From an uncultured Altererythrobacter sp. (GTDB taxonomy: Bacteria > Pseudomonadota > Alphaproteobacteria > Sphingomonadales > Sphingomonadaceae), in assembly GCA_913056125.1 (NCBI GenBank), contig CAJXNC010000017.1, forward strand, positions 1 to 38,658: a stretch of DNA of 38,658 bases. Reading direction: 5' to 3'. The notes below the pieces were generated by a model. The model searched no databases. It was not told where the DNA came from and saw only the letters and a program-made list of their open reading frames with translations. Made by a program: the position numbers and the translations under genes. Positions 30,868 to 38,658 of the stretch are shown here, piece after piece; position 1 is the first letter of the stretch; each line of letters opens with the position of its first letter.

Positions 30868-33591
30868 TTGATATCCGTCAATGCTGCACCTGCTCACAAA
30901 GTGGAGACAGGTCGCGTGGACACCGGGCGTGAGAAGCAGGGCAGACCACGGCACGAAGCTTTGCCGGATGTACCGCACGCCATTGCGGCTGCTGACCTGT
31001 TGCATCAGCTATCGGTCGATCCCGGAACGGGTCTCGCTAGCCACGAAGTAGCCGACAGGCAGAAGCGATACGGACCCAACCGCCTTCCGCCTGCGCAGCT
31101 TACCCCTGCGTGGAAGGTCTTGCTGCACCAGTTTGCGAGCCCGGTGGTGGCGCTGCTGGCCGCTGCAGTTCTGGTGGCGTTGTTGTTCGACGAGTGGGTC
31201 GAAGCTGGTGCTATCCTGATCGTCCTTGTCCTCAACACGCTGATCGGCTTCTTCACCGAAATCCGGGCGATTCGGTCGATTGAGGCGCTGCAATCGCTCG
31301 GCAGTCACTCGGCCAAATGCCTGCGGGAGGGCAGCATAAGGATAATTGACGCCGCCGAGCTGGTGCCTGGCGATATCGTGCGGCTGGAGGCAGGCGATGC
31401 GGCACCTGCCGACCTGCGCCTGCTGGACCTCTCCAACCTGGCGGTAGATGAATCCACCTTCACCGGGGAGTCCCTGCCGGTCGATAAATCGGTCGATCCC
31501 GTTCCTGCCGATGCTCGCCTGGCAGAGCGTTCCTCCATGTTGTTCATGGGAACGTCTGCGGTGCGCGGCAGCGCCACGGGCATCGTCGTGGCGATCGGGG
31601 CCCATACGGAGCTGGGCCGCATTTCCGCGCTTGCGGACTCGACGGGGAACGAGAAGTCACCTCTCGAACGCGGCCTTGCCCGGCTTGCCGGGCAGATGGT
31701 CTGGCTAACCTTGGTGCTTGCGGCGCTTATCGCGGCAAGCGGCCTCCTGCGGGGGCAAAACCCCCTGCTGATCGCCACGACGACAATCGCGCTCGCGGTA
31801 GCCGCCATTCCCGAAGGGCTACCGGTCGTTGCCACTCTGACGCTGGCGCGGGGAATCTGGCGCATGGCCGGCAAGAATGCGCTGGTCGAACGCCTATCTG
31901 CAGTGGAGACGCTTGGTTCCACCACGCTCATCCTGACCGACAAGACCGGTACGCTGACAGAGAACCGCATGCGAGTGGCGCGCATTGCCCTGCCGTCGGG
32001 CTTCGTGGATTTCAACAGTGGCTCTGCTGCCGATCTCGCCCGGGACCCTCAGCTGCTCGACCTCCTGAGGGCGGGGACGCTGTGCAACGATGCGTCCCTT
32101 GGGGAGGATAGCGAACATGCGGGTGATCCGATGGAAGTCGCCTTGTTGCAGGCGGGGGCGATGGCAGGATTAGAGCGCCGCCAGGCCCTCTCCGCTTTTC
32201 CCCTGGTGAGGAGCATGGCTTTCGATTCGGCACTGCGAATGATGGCCACGATACATAGTGATGAAGGTGGCTTCCTTTACGCTGTGAAGGGGGCGCCCGA
32301 AGCGGTCCTTGCGTGCTGCTCGCACGAACGGCGCGAGGAAGGAGCGGCTCCGATCGGAACGACCGCGCTGCATCAATGGCACAATCACATCTCGTTGCTG
32401 GCTCATGAGGGACTGCGCGTCCTCGCTCTCGCGACGAAGCGGGCGGATCGCGACGACTGCCATCCCTACGAAGGCCTCGTCCTTCTCGGAATGGTAGGGC
32501 TCGAGGATCCGGCCCGCACAGATGTCCCCGAGGCAATCCGTACGTGCCACGAGGCCGGCGTGAAGGTGGCGATGGTGACCGGAGACCATGTCGCGACGGC
32601 CAATACGATCGGGCGCAAGGTCGGCATTGATTCAAAGGGCGTGCGTCCGCTCGAAGGGAGCGAGGTTGCCTCCATGCAGGCCGATCGCGATCTCCTGCGC
32701 GAGACGCAGATCTTCGCGCGGGTCAATCCGGACGAGAAACTGCTGCTGGTACAGACATTCCAGGACGCAGGCGATGTGGTGGCCATGACCGGAGACGGCG
32801 TCAACGATGCTCCGGCCCTGCGCAAGGCCGATATCGGCGTTGCCATGGGCATGCGCGGCACCGATGTCGCGCGCGAGGCTGCGGACATGGTCCTGCTCGA
32901 CGATTCCTTCGCCACAATTCCCGTGGCGATCCGCGAAGGCAGGATCATCTTCGAGAATATCCGGCGTTTTGCCGCTTATCTCTTGGCCTGCAATCTCAGC
33001 GAAGTGCTGGTGGTAGGGACGGCAATCCTTGCCGGGATGCCACTTCCCTTGCTGCCGCTGCAAATCCTCTATCTCAACCTCGTGACCGACGTCTTCCCGG
33101 CATTTGCCCTGGCTATGGGAGAAGGTGAGGATGGCGTCATGAAGCGTCCGCCGAGGCCGCCGGGTGAAGCTATCCTCGACCGGCCGCAATGGCGCAGGCT
33201 GGTTCTGCATGGCCTCGTACTCAGTATTGCGGCATTCGGCGCGCTGGCGATCGGCATTTCCTGCGGGCTCGAGGGGGATGCCTTGCTGACGGTGACTTTC
33301 CTGACCATCGCGTCAGGCCAGATCCTGCATGTGTTCAATATGCGCTCGGCCGGATCGCATCCCTTGTCGAACGAAGTAACCCGCAATCCTTGGGTTTGGG
33401 CAGCCATCGGCCTGTGCGTCTTGCTACTGGCCGTTCCGCTCTATGTCGGTCCCATCGCGGTGATCTTCCACCTCGTACCACCGACCCTCGAGATGTGGGC
33501 TATCATTGGCGCCATGAGTACTTTCCCGCTGGTTGTGCTGCAGGGCTGGGCCTTGTTGTCCGGCCGTCTCGTCAGGATAAGGGCGCAATGA
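30868..33591 (+). CDS. P2A-type cation (probably Ca2+) transporting ATPase
   Basis: The longest start is TTG at 30868; GTG at 30916, with GGAG nine bases before it, is a good alternative, so the first 16 residues are uncertain. The product (907 residues from TTG) has the P-type core: FTGESLPV in the actuator, the phosphorylation site DKTGTLT (Asp358), and GDGVNDAPALRKADIG. Ion-binding helices read IPEGLP in M4, NLSEVLV in M5 and LNLVTDVFPAFALA in M6. These match the Ca2+-ATPase pattern (PEGLP, Glu in M5, N-x-x-TD in M6) rather than K+, Mg2+ or heavy-metal pumps. It should pump Ca2+ out of the cytoplasm. It overlaps the exchanger gene by four bases (ATGA). Confidence 0.9.
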   Translation: MISVNAAPAHKVETGRVDTGREKQGRPRHEALPDVPHAIAAADLLHQLSVDPGTGLASHEVADRQKRYGPNRLPPAQLTPAWKVLLHQFASPVVALLAAAVLVALLFDEWVEAGAILIVLVLNTLIGFFTEIRAIRSIEALQSLGSHSAKCLREGSIRIIDAAELVPGDIVRLEAGDAAPADLRLLDLSNLAVDESTFTGESLPVDKSVDPVPADARLAERSSMLFMGTSAVRGSATGIVVAIGAHTELGRISALADSTGNEKSPLERGLARLAGQMVWLTLVLAALIAASGLLRGQNPLLIATTTIALAVAAIPEGLPVVATLTLARGIWRMAGKNALVERLSAVETLGSTTLILTDKTGTLTENRMRVARIALPSGFVDFNSGSAADLARDPQLLDLLRAGTLCNDASLGEDSEHAGDPMEVALLQAGAMAGLERRQALSAFPLVRSMAFDSALRMMATIHSDEGGFLYAVKGAPEAVLACCSHERREEGAAPIGTTALHQWHNHISLLAHEGLRVLALATKRADRDDCHPYEGLVLLGMVGLEDPARTDVPEAIRTCHEAGVKVAMVTGDHVATANTIGRKVGIDSKGVRPLEGSEVASMQADRDLLRETQIFARVNPDEKLLLVQTFQDAGDVVAMTGDGVNDAPALRKADIGVAMGMRGTDVAREAADMVLLDDSFATIPVAIREGRIIFENIRRFAAYLLACNLSEVLVVGTAILAGMPLPLLPLQILYLNLVTDVFPAFALAMGEGEDGVMKRPPRPPGEAILDRPQWRRLVLHGLVLSIAAFGALAIGISCGLEGDALLTVTFLTIASGQILHVFNMRSAGSHPLSNEVTRNPWVWAAIGLCVLLLAVPLYVGPIAVIFHLVPPTLEMWAIIGAMSTFPLVVLQGWALLSGRLVRIRAQ

Positions 33592-34598
33592 CGGCGCTGC
33601 TTTTGCTTTGGCTGCAATTTCTTGTTTGCGCCCTGCTGATCGGTTTTGCCGGCAATGCACTGATCAAATATGGCGAGGAACTGGCCGAGATCACCGGCAT
33701 ATCGCGCGGCTGGATCGGGCTGGTGCTGATAGCGGCAGCGACATCCTTGCCGGAACTGTTGACCGGCCTGAGCGCGATAACGCTGGCGGATACGCCCGAC
33801 ATCGCGGTCGGCAATGCGCTGGGTGCCTGCGTCCTCAATCTTGCGCTCCTGGTCTTGCTCGATGCGCTGACGCGGGATGAGTCGGTCTATTCGCGAATCA
33901 ACCAGCATCACACGCTAGCCGCGTCCTTCGGTATCCTTCTGCTGGGCGTCGTCGGCATGATGATCATCGTCGCCCAGGCCGGTTTCGTCATCACCCTTGG
34001 CCATATAGGTGCCTTCGCCCCGCTGATCGTCGTCCTCTATCTTGTTGCCATGCGCGCGACCTATCTGCAGGAGCGCACGTCTGCTCAGGTGACCCGGCAG
34101 GATGCGTTCCCGCCGACCGGATACGGATTGCGGACGGTGGTGACGCGCTACGCCGCTGCAGCGCTGGTCGTAGTGGTAGTTGGTGGATACCTGCCTTTCC
34201 TCGGGACGCAGATCGCAAAGGGCTATGGCTGGGCCGATGGCTTTGTCGGGACAGTGTTCATCACCTTGATCACATCATTGCCGGAAGCAGCGGTAACGCT
34301 TGCCGCCCTTCGTCGCCATGCGTTCGATCTGGCGATCGCCAACCTTCTGGGCAGCAATCTCTTCGCCATGGTGATCATCGCTGTGGATGATATCGCTTAT
34401 ACAAAGGGGCATTTGCTGGCGGCGATTTCGCCGGTTCATGCGGCTTCCGCCTTCGCCGGCATGATCATGACGGCAATATTCATGATTGCCTTGCTCTACC
34501 AGCCGCGCAACCGCTTCTTCGGTATGCTCGGCTGGATCAGCCTGGCCCTTCTGGCGGTCTACCTGTTCAGCGTTTACTTCATTTATTTGCACGGCTGA
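33588..34598 (+). CDS. CaCA-family Na+ or H+/Ca2+ exchanger
   Basis: The ATG at 33588 overlaps the pump's stop (ATGA). The 336-residue product has about ten membrane helices and both alpha repeats of the CaCA superfamily: TSLPELLTG (52-60) with [13 protein letters not shown] in the first half, and [10 protein letters not shown] (from 229) with [11 protein letters not shown] in the second. The glutamates of TSLPE are the Ca2+ ligands. It could exchange Ca2+ for Na+ or H+; the sequence does not settle which. Its position in one coupled unit with a Ca2+ ATPase argues for a shared job in calcium efflux. Confidence 0.9.
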   Translation: MTALLLLWLQFLVCALLIGFAGNALIKYGEELAEITGISRGWIGLVLIAAATSLPELLTGLSAITLADTPDIAVGNALGACVLNLALLVLLDALTRDESVYSRINQHHTLAASFGILLLGVVGMMIIVAQAGFVITLGHIGAFAPLIVVLYLVAMRATYLQERTSAQVTRQDAFPPTGYGLRTVVTRYAAAALVVVVVGGYLPFLGTQIAKGYGWADGFVGTVFITLITSLPEAAVTLAALRRHAFDLAIANLLGSNLFAMVIIAVDDIAYTKGHLLAAISPVHAASAFAGMIMTAIFMIALLYQPRNRFFGMLGWISLALLAVYLFSVYFIYLHG

Positions 34599-34728
34599 AC
34601 ACAGGCCAACCGGTTGCATGCCCCGGATTGCGCCGCGAATGTTCCCACCAAGCTACTTGCCAGCCTCATCGCCACTCATTAGGGCGACTGTCATATTCAT
34701 CAAACCCGAGTTTCGAGAGGGCACAAGA

Positions 34729-34965
34729 ATGAGTGATACTGCCGACCGCGTGAAGAAGATCGTCGTCGAGCATCTGGGCGTCGAGGAAGACAAGGTGACC
34801 CCGGATGCCAGCTTCATTGACGATCTGGGTGCAGACAGCCTCGACATCGTTGAGCTGGTGATGGCGTTCGAAGAAGAATTCGGCGTCGAAATCCCCGACG
34901 ATGCGGCGGAAAAGATCAATACCGTTGGCGATGCCAACAAGTATATCGACGAACATTCGGACTAA
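34729..34965 (+). CDS. acpP: Acyl carrier protein
   Basis: AcpP carries growing acyl chains in fatty-acid synthesis. The ATG at 34729 follows GAGAGGGCACAAG. The 78-residue product is the normal length and highly acidic, with the phosphopantetheine attachment serine in [10 protein letters not shown] (Ser37). acpP precedes fabF, the usual order. The preceding gap (34599-34728) carries weak -10-like sequences only. Confidence 0.97.
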   Translation: MSDTADRVKKIVVEHLGVEEDKVTPDASFIDDLGADSLDIVELVMAFEEEFGVEIPDDAAEKINTVGDANKYIDEHSD

Positions 34966-35016
34966 GTCCGAGGGCCCTGTTCGCGAAGGGTCCCGCCGGC
35001 CGCGGACGGGCCATTG

Positions 35017-35046
35017 AAAGGCTCAGCCGGAACCGGCTGGGCCTTT
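35017..35046 (+). terminator. Strong hairpin between acpP and fabF
   Basis: AAAGGCTCAGCCGG (35017-35030) pairs with CCGGCTGGGCCTTT (35033-35046) over 14 bp, with one G-U pair. The tight fold probably opens to a GAAC tetraloop. The following TCGTGATTTT is only partly U-rich. It could be an attenuator that lets acpP be made in excess over fabF, as seen in many bacteria. Confidence 0.65.
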
Positions 35047-35064
35047 CGTGATTTTGGAGAGTGA

Positions 35065-36330
35065 ATGTCTATGCGTCGTGTGGTCGTAACCGGACTGGGA
35101 CTCGTCACACCCCTGGGTGCTGATGTGGAAACCTGTTGGAGCAACCTGATTGCCGGGAAGAGCGGGATCGGGACCATTACCCGTTTCGATACGGAAGGGC
35201 AGAAATGCCTGATCGCGGGCGAAGTGAAGCCTGCCGATCACGAATGGGGTTTCGATCCCGGCAAGCGCGTTGACCCCAAGATACAGCGCCAGGTCGATCC
35301 TTTCATCGTCTATGGCATCGATGCTGCCGGCCAGGCGCTGGAAGATGCCGGCCTGACCGAAATGGACGAAGCGCTGAAACTGCGCGCCGGTTGTTCCATC
35401 GGTTCGGGCATTGGCGGCCTTCCGGGTATCGAGCTCGAATCGGTGAATCTCTTTCAGCGCGGTCCGGGCCGTGTCAGCCCGCACTTTGTGCATGGTCGCC
35501 TGATAAACCTCATCTCCGGCCAGGTCTCGATCAAATATGGCCTGATGGGACCGAACCATGCTGTCGTGACCGCCTGTTCGACAGGCGCGCACTCGATTGG
35601 CGATGCTGCGCGCATGATCAAGGACGACGATGCCGACATCATGGTGGCCGGCGGCGCCGAAGCGACCGTTTGCCCGATCGGTATTGCCGGGTTCGCACAG
35701 GCGCGAGCGCTCAATTGCAGCATGAATGACCGGCCGACCGAGGCCAGCCGTCCTTATGATAAGGACCGCGACGGGTTCGTCATGGGCGAGGGTGCCGGCA
35801 TGGTCGTGCTCGAGGAGTATGAGCACGCCAAGGCGCGCGGTGCCAAGATCTATGCCGAAGTGGTCGGCTACGGCCTCTCGGGTGATGCCTATCACGTCAC
35901 CGCCCCGCACCCTGAAGGCAAGGGTGCGCAGCTCGCCATGGAAATGGCTCTGCGCAAGGCCGGGATGGGCCCGGGCGATATTGACTACGTTAATGCCCAC
36001 GGCACATCGACCATGGCCGACACGATCGAGTTGGCCGCAGTCAAGCGCGTGCTGGGCAATGACCTTGGCGGCGCATCGATGAGCAGCACCAAATCCGCCA
36101 TCGGCCACCTCCTGGGTGGCGCCGGTGCGGTCGAGGCGATCTTCTGCATTCTCGCCATGCGCGACCAGGTGGTCCCGCCGACGCTCAACCTGCATAATCC
36201 GGATGAGGGCACCGAAGGTGTGGACCTGGTCCCGCTCGAGGCAAAGAAGCGTGAAGTACGCGCTGTGCTGAACAACAGTTTCGGCTTTGGCGGTACCAAT
36301 GCCTCGCTGGTGATGAAGGCGGTCAGTTAA
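35065..36330 (+). CDS. fabF: 3-oxoacyl-ACP synthase II (FabF)
   Basis: FabF (KAS II) condenses malonyl-ACP with acyl-ACP. The 421-residue product has the Cys-His-His triad: TACSTGAH, NAHGTST and SAIGHLLGGAGA. The ATG follows GGAGAGTGA. Length is a little above E. coli FabF (413). It follows acpP after a strong hairpin and precedes mltG by four bases, as in the common acpP-fabF-mltG order. Confidence 0.97.
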   Translation: MSMRRVVVTGLGLVTPLGADVETCWSNLIAGKSGIGTITRFDTEGQKCLIAGEVKPADHEWGFDPGKRVDPKIQRQVDPFIVYGIDAAGQALEDAGLTEMDEALKLRAGCSIGSGIGGLPGIELESVNLFQRGPGRVSPHFVHGRLINLISGQVSIKYGLMGPNHAVVTACSTGAHSIGDAARMIKDDDADIMVAGGAEATVCPIGIAGFAQARALNCSMNDRPTEASRPYDKDRDGFVMGEGAGMVVLEEYEHAKARGAKIYAEVVGYGLSGDAYHVTAPHPEGKGAQLAMEMALRKAGMGPGDIDYVNAHGTSTMADTIELAAVKRVLGNDLGGASMSSTKSAIGHLLGGAGAVEAIFCILAMRDQVVPPTLNLHNPDEGTEGVDLVPLEAKKREVRAVLNNSFGFGGTNASLVMKAVS

Positions 36331-36334
36331 GCCA

Positions 36335-37303
36335 GTGAAGGCCGGCTGTACCCTGCTGGCCCTGCTCATTGCCTTGGCGATGGGTGCCGCAGCATGGTTC
36401 GCCTTTGGCTGGTATTCCTCCGGACCGGTTGAGGAAGAGACCGCCTTCATCGTGCCTTCGGGTTCCTCGCTTACTTCGGCCGCGCAAAAGCTGGAGGAGG
36501 AGGGGAATATCCACTCGGCCGATGCCTTCCTGCTGCGGGCGAAGATCTTCGGCAGCGACGACCCGATCAAGGCAGGCGAGTTCCTCCTCCCGGCGGGCGC
36601 TAGTCCCGCGCAGATCCTCGATATCTTCCAGCATGGCGACGTTGTGCTACGCTTCGTTACCATTCCCGAGGGCACGCCATCGATCCGCGTCCACGCCATC
36701 CTCATGGAAGAACCGCTGCTGACCGGTGAGGTCGAGGTGCCGGAAGAAGGCTCGATCCTCCCCGACACCTATGATTTCGAACGTGGGGAGAGCCGTGCCG
36801 CGGTGCTTGAACGCATGCAGCAGGCAATGAGCGAGGCACTGGCCGAACTTTGGCCAACGAAGGGACCCAACAGCGTGGTCGAGACGCCAGAGGAGCTGGT
36901 CACGCTCGCTTCCATCGTCGAGAAGGAAACGGGGGTTCCCGAAGAGCGCGAAATGGTCGCCGGCCTCTATTCCAATCGTTTGCGACAGGGCATTCGCTTG
37001 CAGGCCGATCCGACGATCATCTACCCGATCACCAAGGGGCTACCGCTCGGGCGCCGTATCCGCCGCTCGGAAATCGACGCGGTAAACGATTACAATACCT
37101 ACGCGATGGACGGCCTGCCAAAGGGGCCGATCACCAATCCGGGGCGCGCCTCGCTGGAAGCCGTGCTCAACCCGGCTGAGACCGATGCCTTGTTCATGGT
37201 CGCCGACGGGACCGGAGGGCATGCCTTCGGTCGCACGGTCGAAGAGCACAATGAGAATGTCGAGATATGGTATGAAATCCGCCGCGAACGTGGGGAGATG
37301 TAG
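36335..37303 (+). CDS. mltG: Endolytic murein transglycosylase MltG
   Basis: MltG cleaves nascent peptidoglycan glycan strands and limits their length. The start is GTG at 36335, four bases after the fabF stop, and no clear Shine-Dalgarno sequence precedes it. The 322-residue product has one N-terminal membrane anchor (about 5-27), a LysM-like subdomain (40-110) and the YceG catalytic domain with LASIVEKETG (catalytic Glu about 196) and the downstream LYSNRLRQGIRLQADPTIIY. It is in the usual place after fabF. Confidence 0.96.
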   Translation: MKAGCTLLALLIALAMGAAAWFAFGWYSSGPVEEETAFIVPSGSSLTSAAQKLEEEGNIHSADAFLLRAKIFGSDDPIKAGEFLLPAGASPAQILDIFQHGDVVLRFVTIPEGTPSIRVHAILMEEPLLTGEVEVPEEGSILPDTYDFERGESRAAVLERMQQAMSEALAELWPTKGPNSVVETPEELVTLASIVEKETGVPEEREMVAGLYSNRLRQGIRLQADPTIIYPITKGLPLGRRIRRSEIDAVNDYNTYAMDGLPKGPITNPGRASLEAVLNPAETDALFMVADGTGGHAFGRTVEEHNENVEIWYEIRRERGEM

Positions 37304-37309
37304 CGGGCA

Positions 37310-37819
37310 ATGACCCTTGCCCCCCTGATTATCACGGCAGAATTGCCGCTCGACCTGTTCAGCTGGGCCAACCAGCTCAGGACCGACCACTTCCCGCCAG
37401 AACGCAATTACCTGAAGGCCCATGTCACGCTGTTCCACTCCCTGCCACCGAGCAGCGAGGGCGAGGTGCACGGCGTCCTCTCCATGCTTGCGCAGAGCCA
37501 TGCACCGGTCCCCGCGAGGCTCGAAGGGCTGATGAGGTTGGGCAAGGGCACGGCGCTCGATATCTCCAGTCCCGTCCTGTTGGAACTGTGGGACGAGATG
37601 GCCGATCGCTTCCACGGATTGCTGACGCCGCAGGACGAACATCGTCCGCGCCTGCATATCACCGTGCAGAACAAGGTTAGCCTGGAAGAGGCGAGGGCGC
37701 TGCAGGCCGAACTCGACCCGCGCATCCTCCCGCAAGATTTTTCCTTTCGCGGACTGGAACTCCACGCCTACAAGGGTGGACCTTGGGACTTCATCAAGAG
37801 ATGGCGGTTCCGCGGCTGA
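37310..37819 (+). CDS. 2H phosphoesterase (2'-5' RNA ligase / ThpR superfamily)
   Basis: The 169-residue product has the two HxT motifs that define the superfamily: HVT (38-40) in KAHVTLFHS and HIT (116-118) in RLHITVQNK. Members hydrolyse or ligate 2'-5' bonds or open 2',3'-cyclic phosphates; the substrate here is unknown. It starts 6 bases after mltG and is followed 23 bases later by the membrane cNMP-fold gene, so they are probably co-transcribed. Cytoplasmic, with no signal peptide. Confidence 0.9.
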   Translation: MTLAPLIITAELPLDLFSWANQLRTDHFPPERNYLKAHVTLFHSLPPSSEGEVHGVLSMLAQSHAPVPARLEGLMRLGKGTALDISSPVLLELWDEMADRFHGLLTPQDEHRPRLHITVQNKVSLEEARALQAELDPRILPQDFSFRGLELHAYKGGPWDFIKRWRFRG

Positions 37820-37842
37820 CGTTTTCCTTTGGGGAGGAGGAC

Positions 37843-38499
37843 ATGCAAGACCTTTGGCTCGTACACCTGTCCTATGTGCTGCTGGTTGCGGCCATGCTGA
37901 TGCGCAGCATGAAGAGCCTGCGCATATTGGCGCTGCTCAGCGGCTTTGCTGCCCTTGTATATTTGTTCTTCAACCCGGGCGATACGATGGGCCTCGTCTG
38001 GACGGTCCTGTTCGTCGCGGTCAATGGCGTGATGCTGGCCCTGCTGCTGTTCGGCAACCGGCGCGGTGCAATGACCGGCGAAGAGCGCGAACTGCTCGAA
38101 AACGTGCTGCGCGTCGAGGAGCCTGCGCAGCAGCGCCGTTTGCTCGATGTGATGACCTGGCGCGATGCGGATGAGGGCGAGGTGCTGATGACGCAGGGTC
38201 AGAAGGCGCCCCCACTGATCTATATTGCCTCTGGAGCTGCGGGGATCGAAAGCGACGGCAAGCTGGTCGGCGTGTGCGGGCCGGGTGACTTTCTTGGCGA
38301 AATGAGCCTGATCACGGGTGAAAATGCTTCGGCAACGGTCAGGGTGACCAATCCGGTACGAATTGCCAGCTTCGATCTCGATGCGCTGGACCGGCTGAAA
38401 TCGGCCATGCCCGAGCTTGCGCGGGCCTTCGACCATGCCCTTAATAGCGGGCTGGCAGCAAAGATTCTGCGCATGAACAAGGCCGCTGCGCCAAACTGA
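37843..38499 (+). CDS. Three-helix membrane protein with cyclic-nucleotide-binding fold, Popeye-like
   Basis: The ATG at 37843 has a near-perfect GGGGAGGAGG just before it; an earlier in-frame ATG lies inside the phosphoesterase. The 218-residue product has three helices (about 5-21, 26-43 and 50-71), the last reading WTVLFVAVNGV. A CRP-type cNMP-binding domain follows (about 95-185), with PGDFLGEMSLITG as the start of the phosphate-binding cassette. The usual Arg after it is missing (ENASATVRV), so cyclic nucleotide binding is doubtful. The C-terminal helix ends NSGLAAKILRMN. Order and spacing of these parts resemble animal Popeye (POPDC) proteins, which bind cAMP in membranes. Role unknown. 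Confidence 0.82.
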   Translation: MQDLWLVHLSYVLLVAAMLMRSMKSLRILALLSGFAALVYLFFNPGDTMGLVWTVLFVAVNGVMLALLLFGNRRGAMTGEERELLENVLRVEEPAQQRRLLDVMTWRDADEGEVLMTQGQKAPPLIYIASGAAGIESDGKLVGVCGPGDFLGEMSLITGENASATVRVTNPVRIASFDLDALDRLKSAMPELARAFDHALNSGLAAKILRMNKAAAPN

Positions 38500-38510
38500 T
38501 CTTTTCGCGG

Positions 38511-38539
38511 TTGACCCCTGCGGGACCGCGCCCTAAATG
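38511..38539 (+). promoter_or_regulatory. Probable promoter of tRNA-Met
   Basis: TTGACC (38511-38516), a 17-base spacer and TAAATG (38534-38539) are followed by GCGCGCC, a GC-rich discriminator. Start would lie about 35 bases before the tRNA. The overlapping inverted repeats here (GCGGT/ACCGC; GCGCC/GGCGC) may also help end the upstream gene. Confidence 0.5.
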
Positions 38540-38581
38540 GCGCGCCTTGCCGGTGCCCCAGCGCACATGGCCATGCCGGAT

Positions 38582-38658
38582 GGCGGAGTAGCTCAGGTGG
38601 TTAGAGCAGCGGAATCATAATCCGCGTGTCGGGGGTTCGAGTCCCTCCTCCGCTACCA
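38582..38658 (+). tRNA. tRNA-Met (elongator, anticodon CAT)
   Basis: The cloverleaf has acceptor GGCGGAG pairing with CTCCGCT (with a G1-U72 pair), then A73 and an encoded CCA ending at the last base. The anticodon stem GCGGA/TCCGC encloses ATCATAA, giving CAT. The body matches alphaproteobacterial elongator tRNA-Met; initiator tRNA lacks this acceptor, and tRNA-Ile(CAU) has a different body. Confidence 0.93.

Noticed and set aside
38582-38658. tRNA-Ile2 (lysidine-modified CAT) as an alternative call
   Set aside because: The acceptor and anticodon stems match elongator tRNA-Met of alphaproteobacteria and not the GGGC-type tRNA-Ile2 body.

Overview
The window is ordinary core chromosome of an alphaproteobacterium. 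It most likely comes from Sphingomonadales, close to Erythrobacteraceae. This is inferred from high G+C with strong GC3 bias, long chains of overlapping genes, the skp-fabZ junction lacking the usual lpxD/lpxA genes (sphingomonads replace LPS by glycosphingolipids), and the style of the proteins. No database search was possible. I see no prophage, insertion sequence, CRISPR array or rRNA.

Layout: 1-4.4 kb is an envelope cluster (3' part of bamA, skp/ompH, fabZ, a secreted unknown) and the L31 gene rpmE, closed by a clear terminator. 4.5-5.9 kb (minus) is a tight three-gene unit: 2OG-Fe(II) hydroxylase, small ABM-like protein, GFA-type zinc protein. tRNA-His follows, then a leucine/phenylalanine dehydrogenase. 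7.3-12.2 kb is a translationally coupled cytochrome c maturation operon, ccmC-D-E-F-G-H-I, without ccmA/B. kup (K+ uptake) and a low-GC GNAT acetyltransferase follow. 15.0-18.8 kb (minus) is the coupled operon dapF-mtaB-ftsY-yciB. 18.9-26.7 kb holds a membrane GGDEF-EAL protein, an EVE-domain protein, a stand-alone TPP enzyme, an LplT-like transporter divergent from pgsA, a conserved 4-TM protein of unknown function, and a diguanylate cyclase with a CZB zinc-sensor domain like E. coli DgcZ. 26.8-28.9 kb (minus) is rnd-oxyR. 29.0-34.6 kb is aspS, then a P2A-type Ca2+ ATPase overlapping a CaCA-type cation exchanger. 34.7-37.3 kb is acpP-fabF-mltG with a strong hairpin between acpP and fabF. The window closes with a 2H phosphoesterase, a membrane cyclic-nucleotide-binding-fold protein resembling Popeye proteins, and tRNA-Met.

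The genes form functional groups: outer-membrane biogenesis and fatty-acid synthesis at both ends, heme/cytochrome assembly, membrane targeting and lipid synthesis (ftsY, yciB, pgsA, lplT-like), c-di-GMP signalling (two proteins, one probably zinc-tuned) and calcium efflux. The items most worth following up are the Popeye-like protein with its 2H-phosphoesterase neighbour, the Ca2+ ATPase/exchanger pair, the hydroxylase/ABM/GFA cassette, a 28-codon ORF filling the ccmI-kup gap, and the dyad and CtrA-like sites in two divergent promoter regions.
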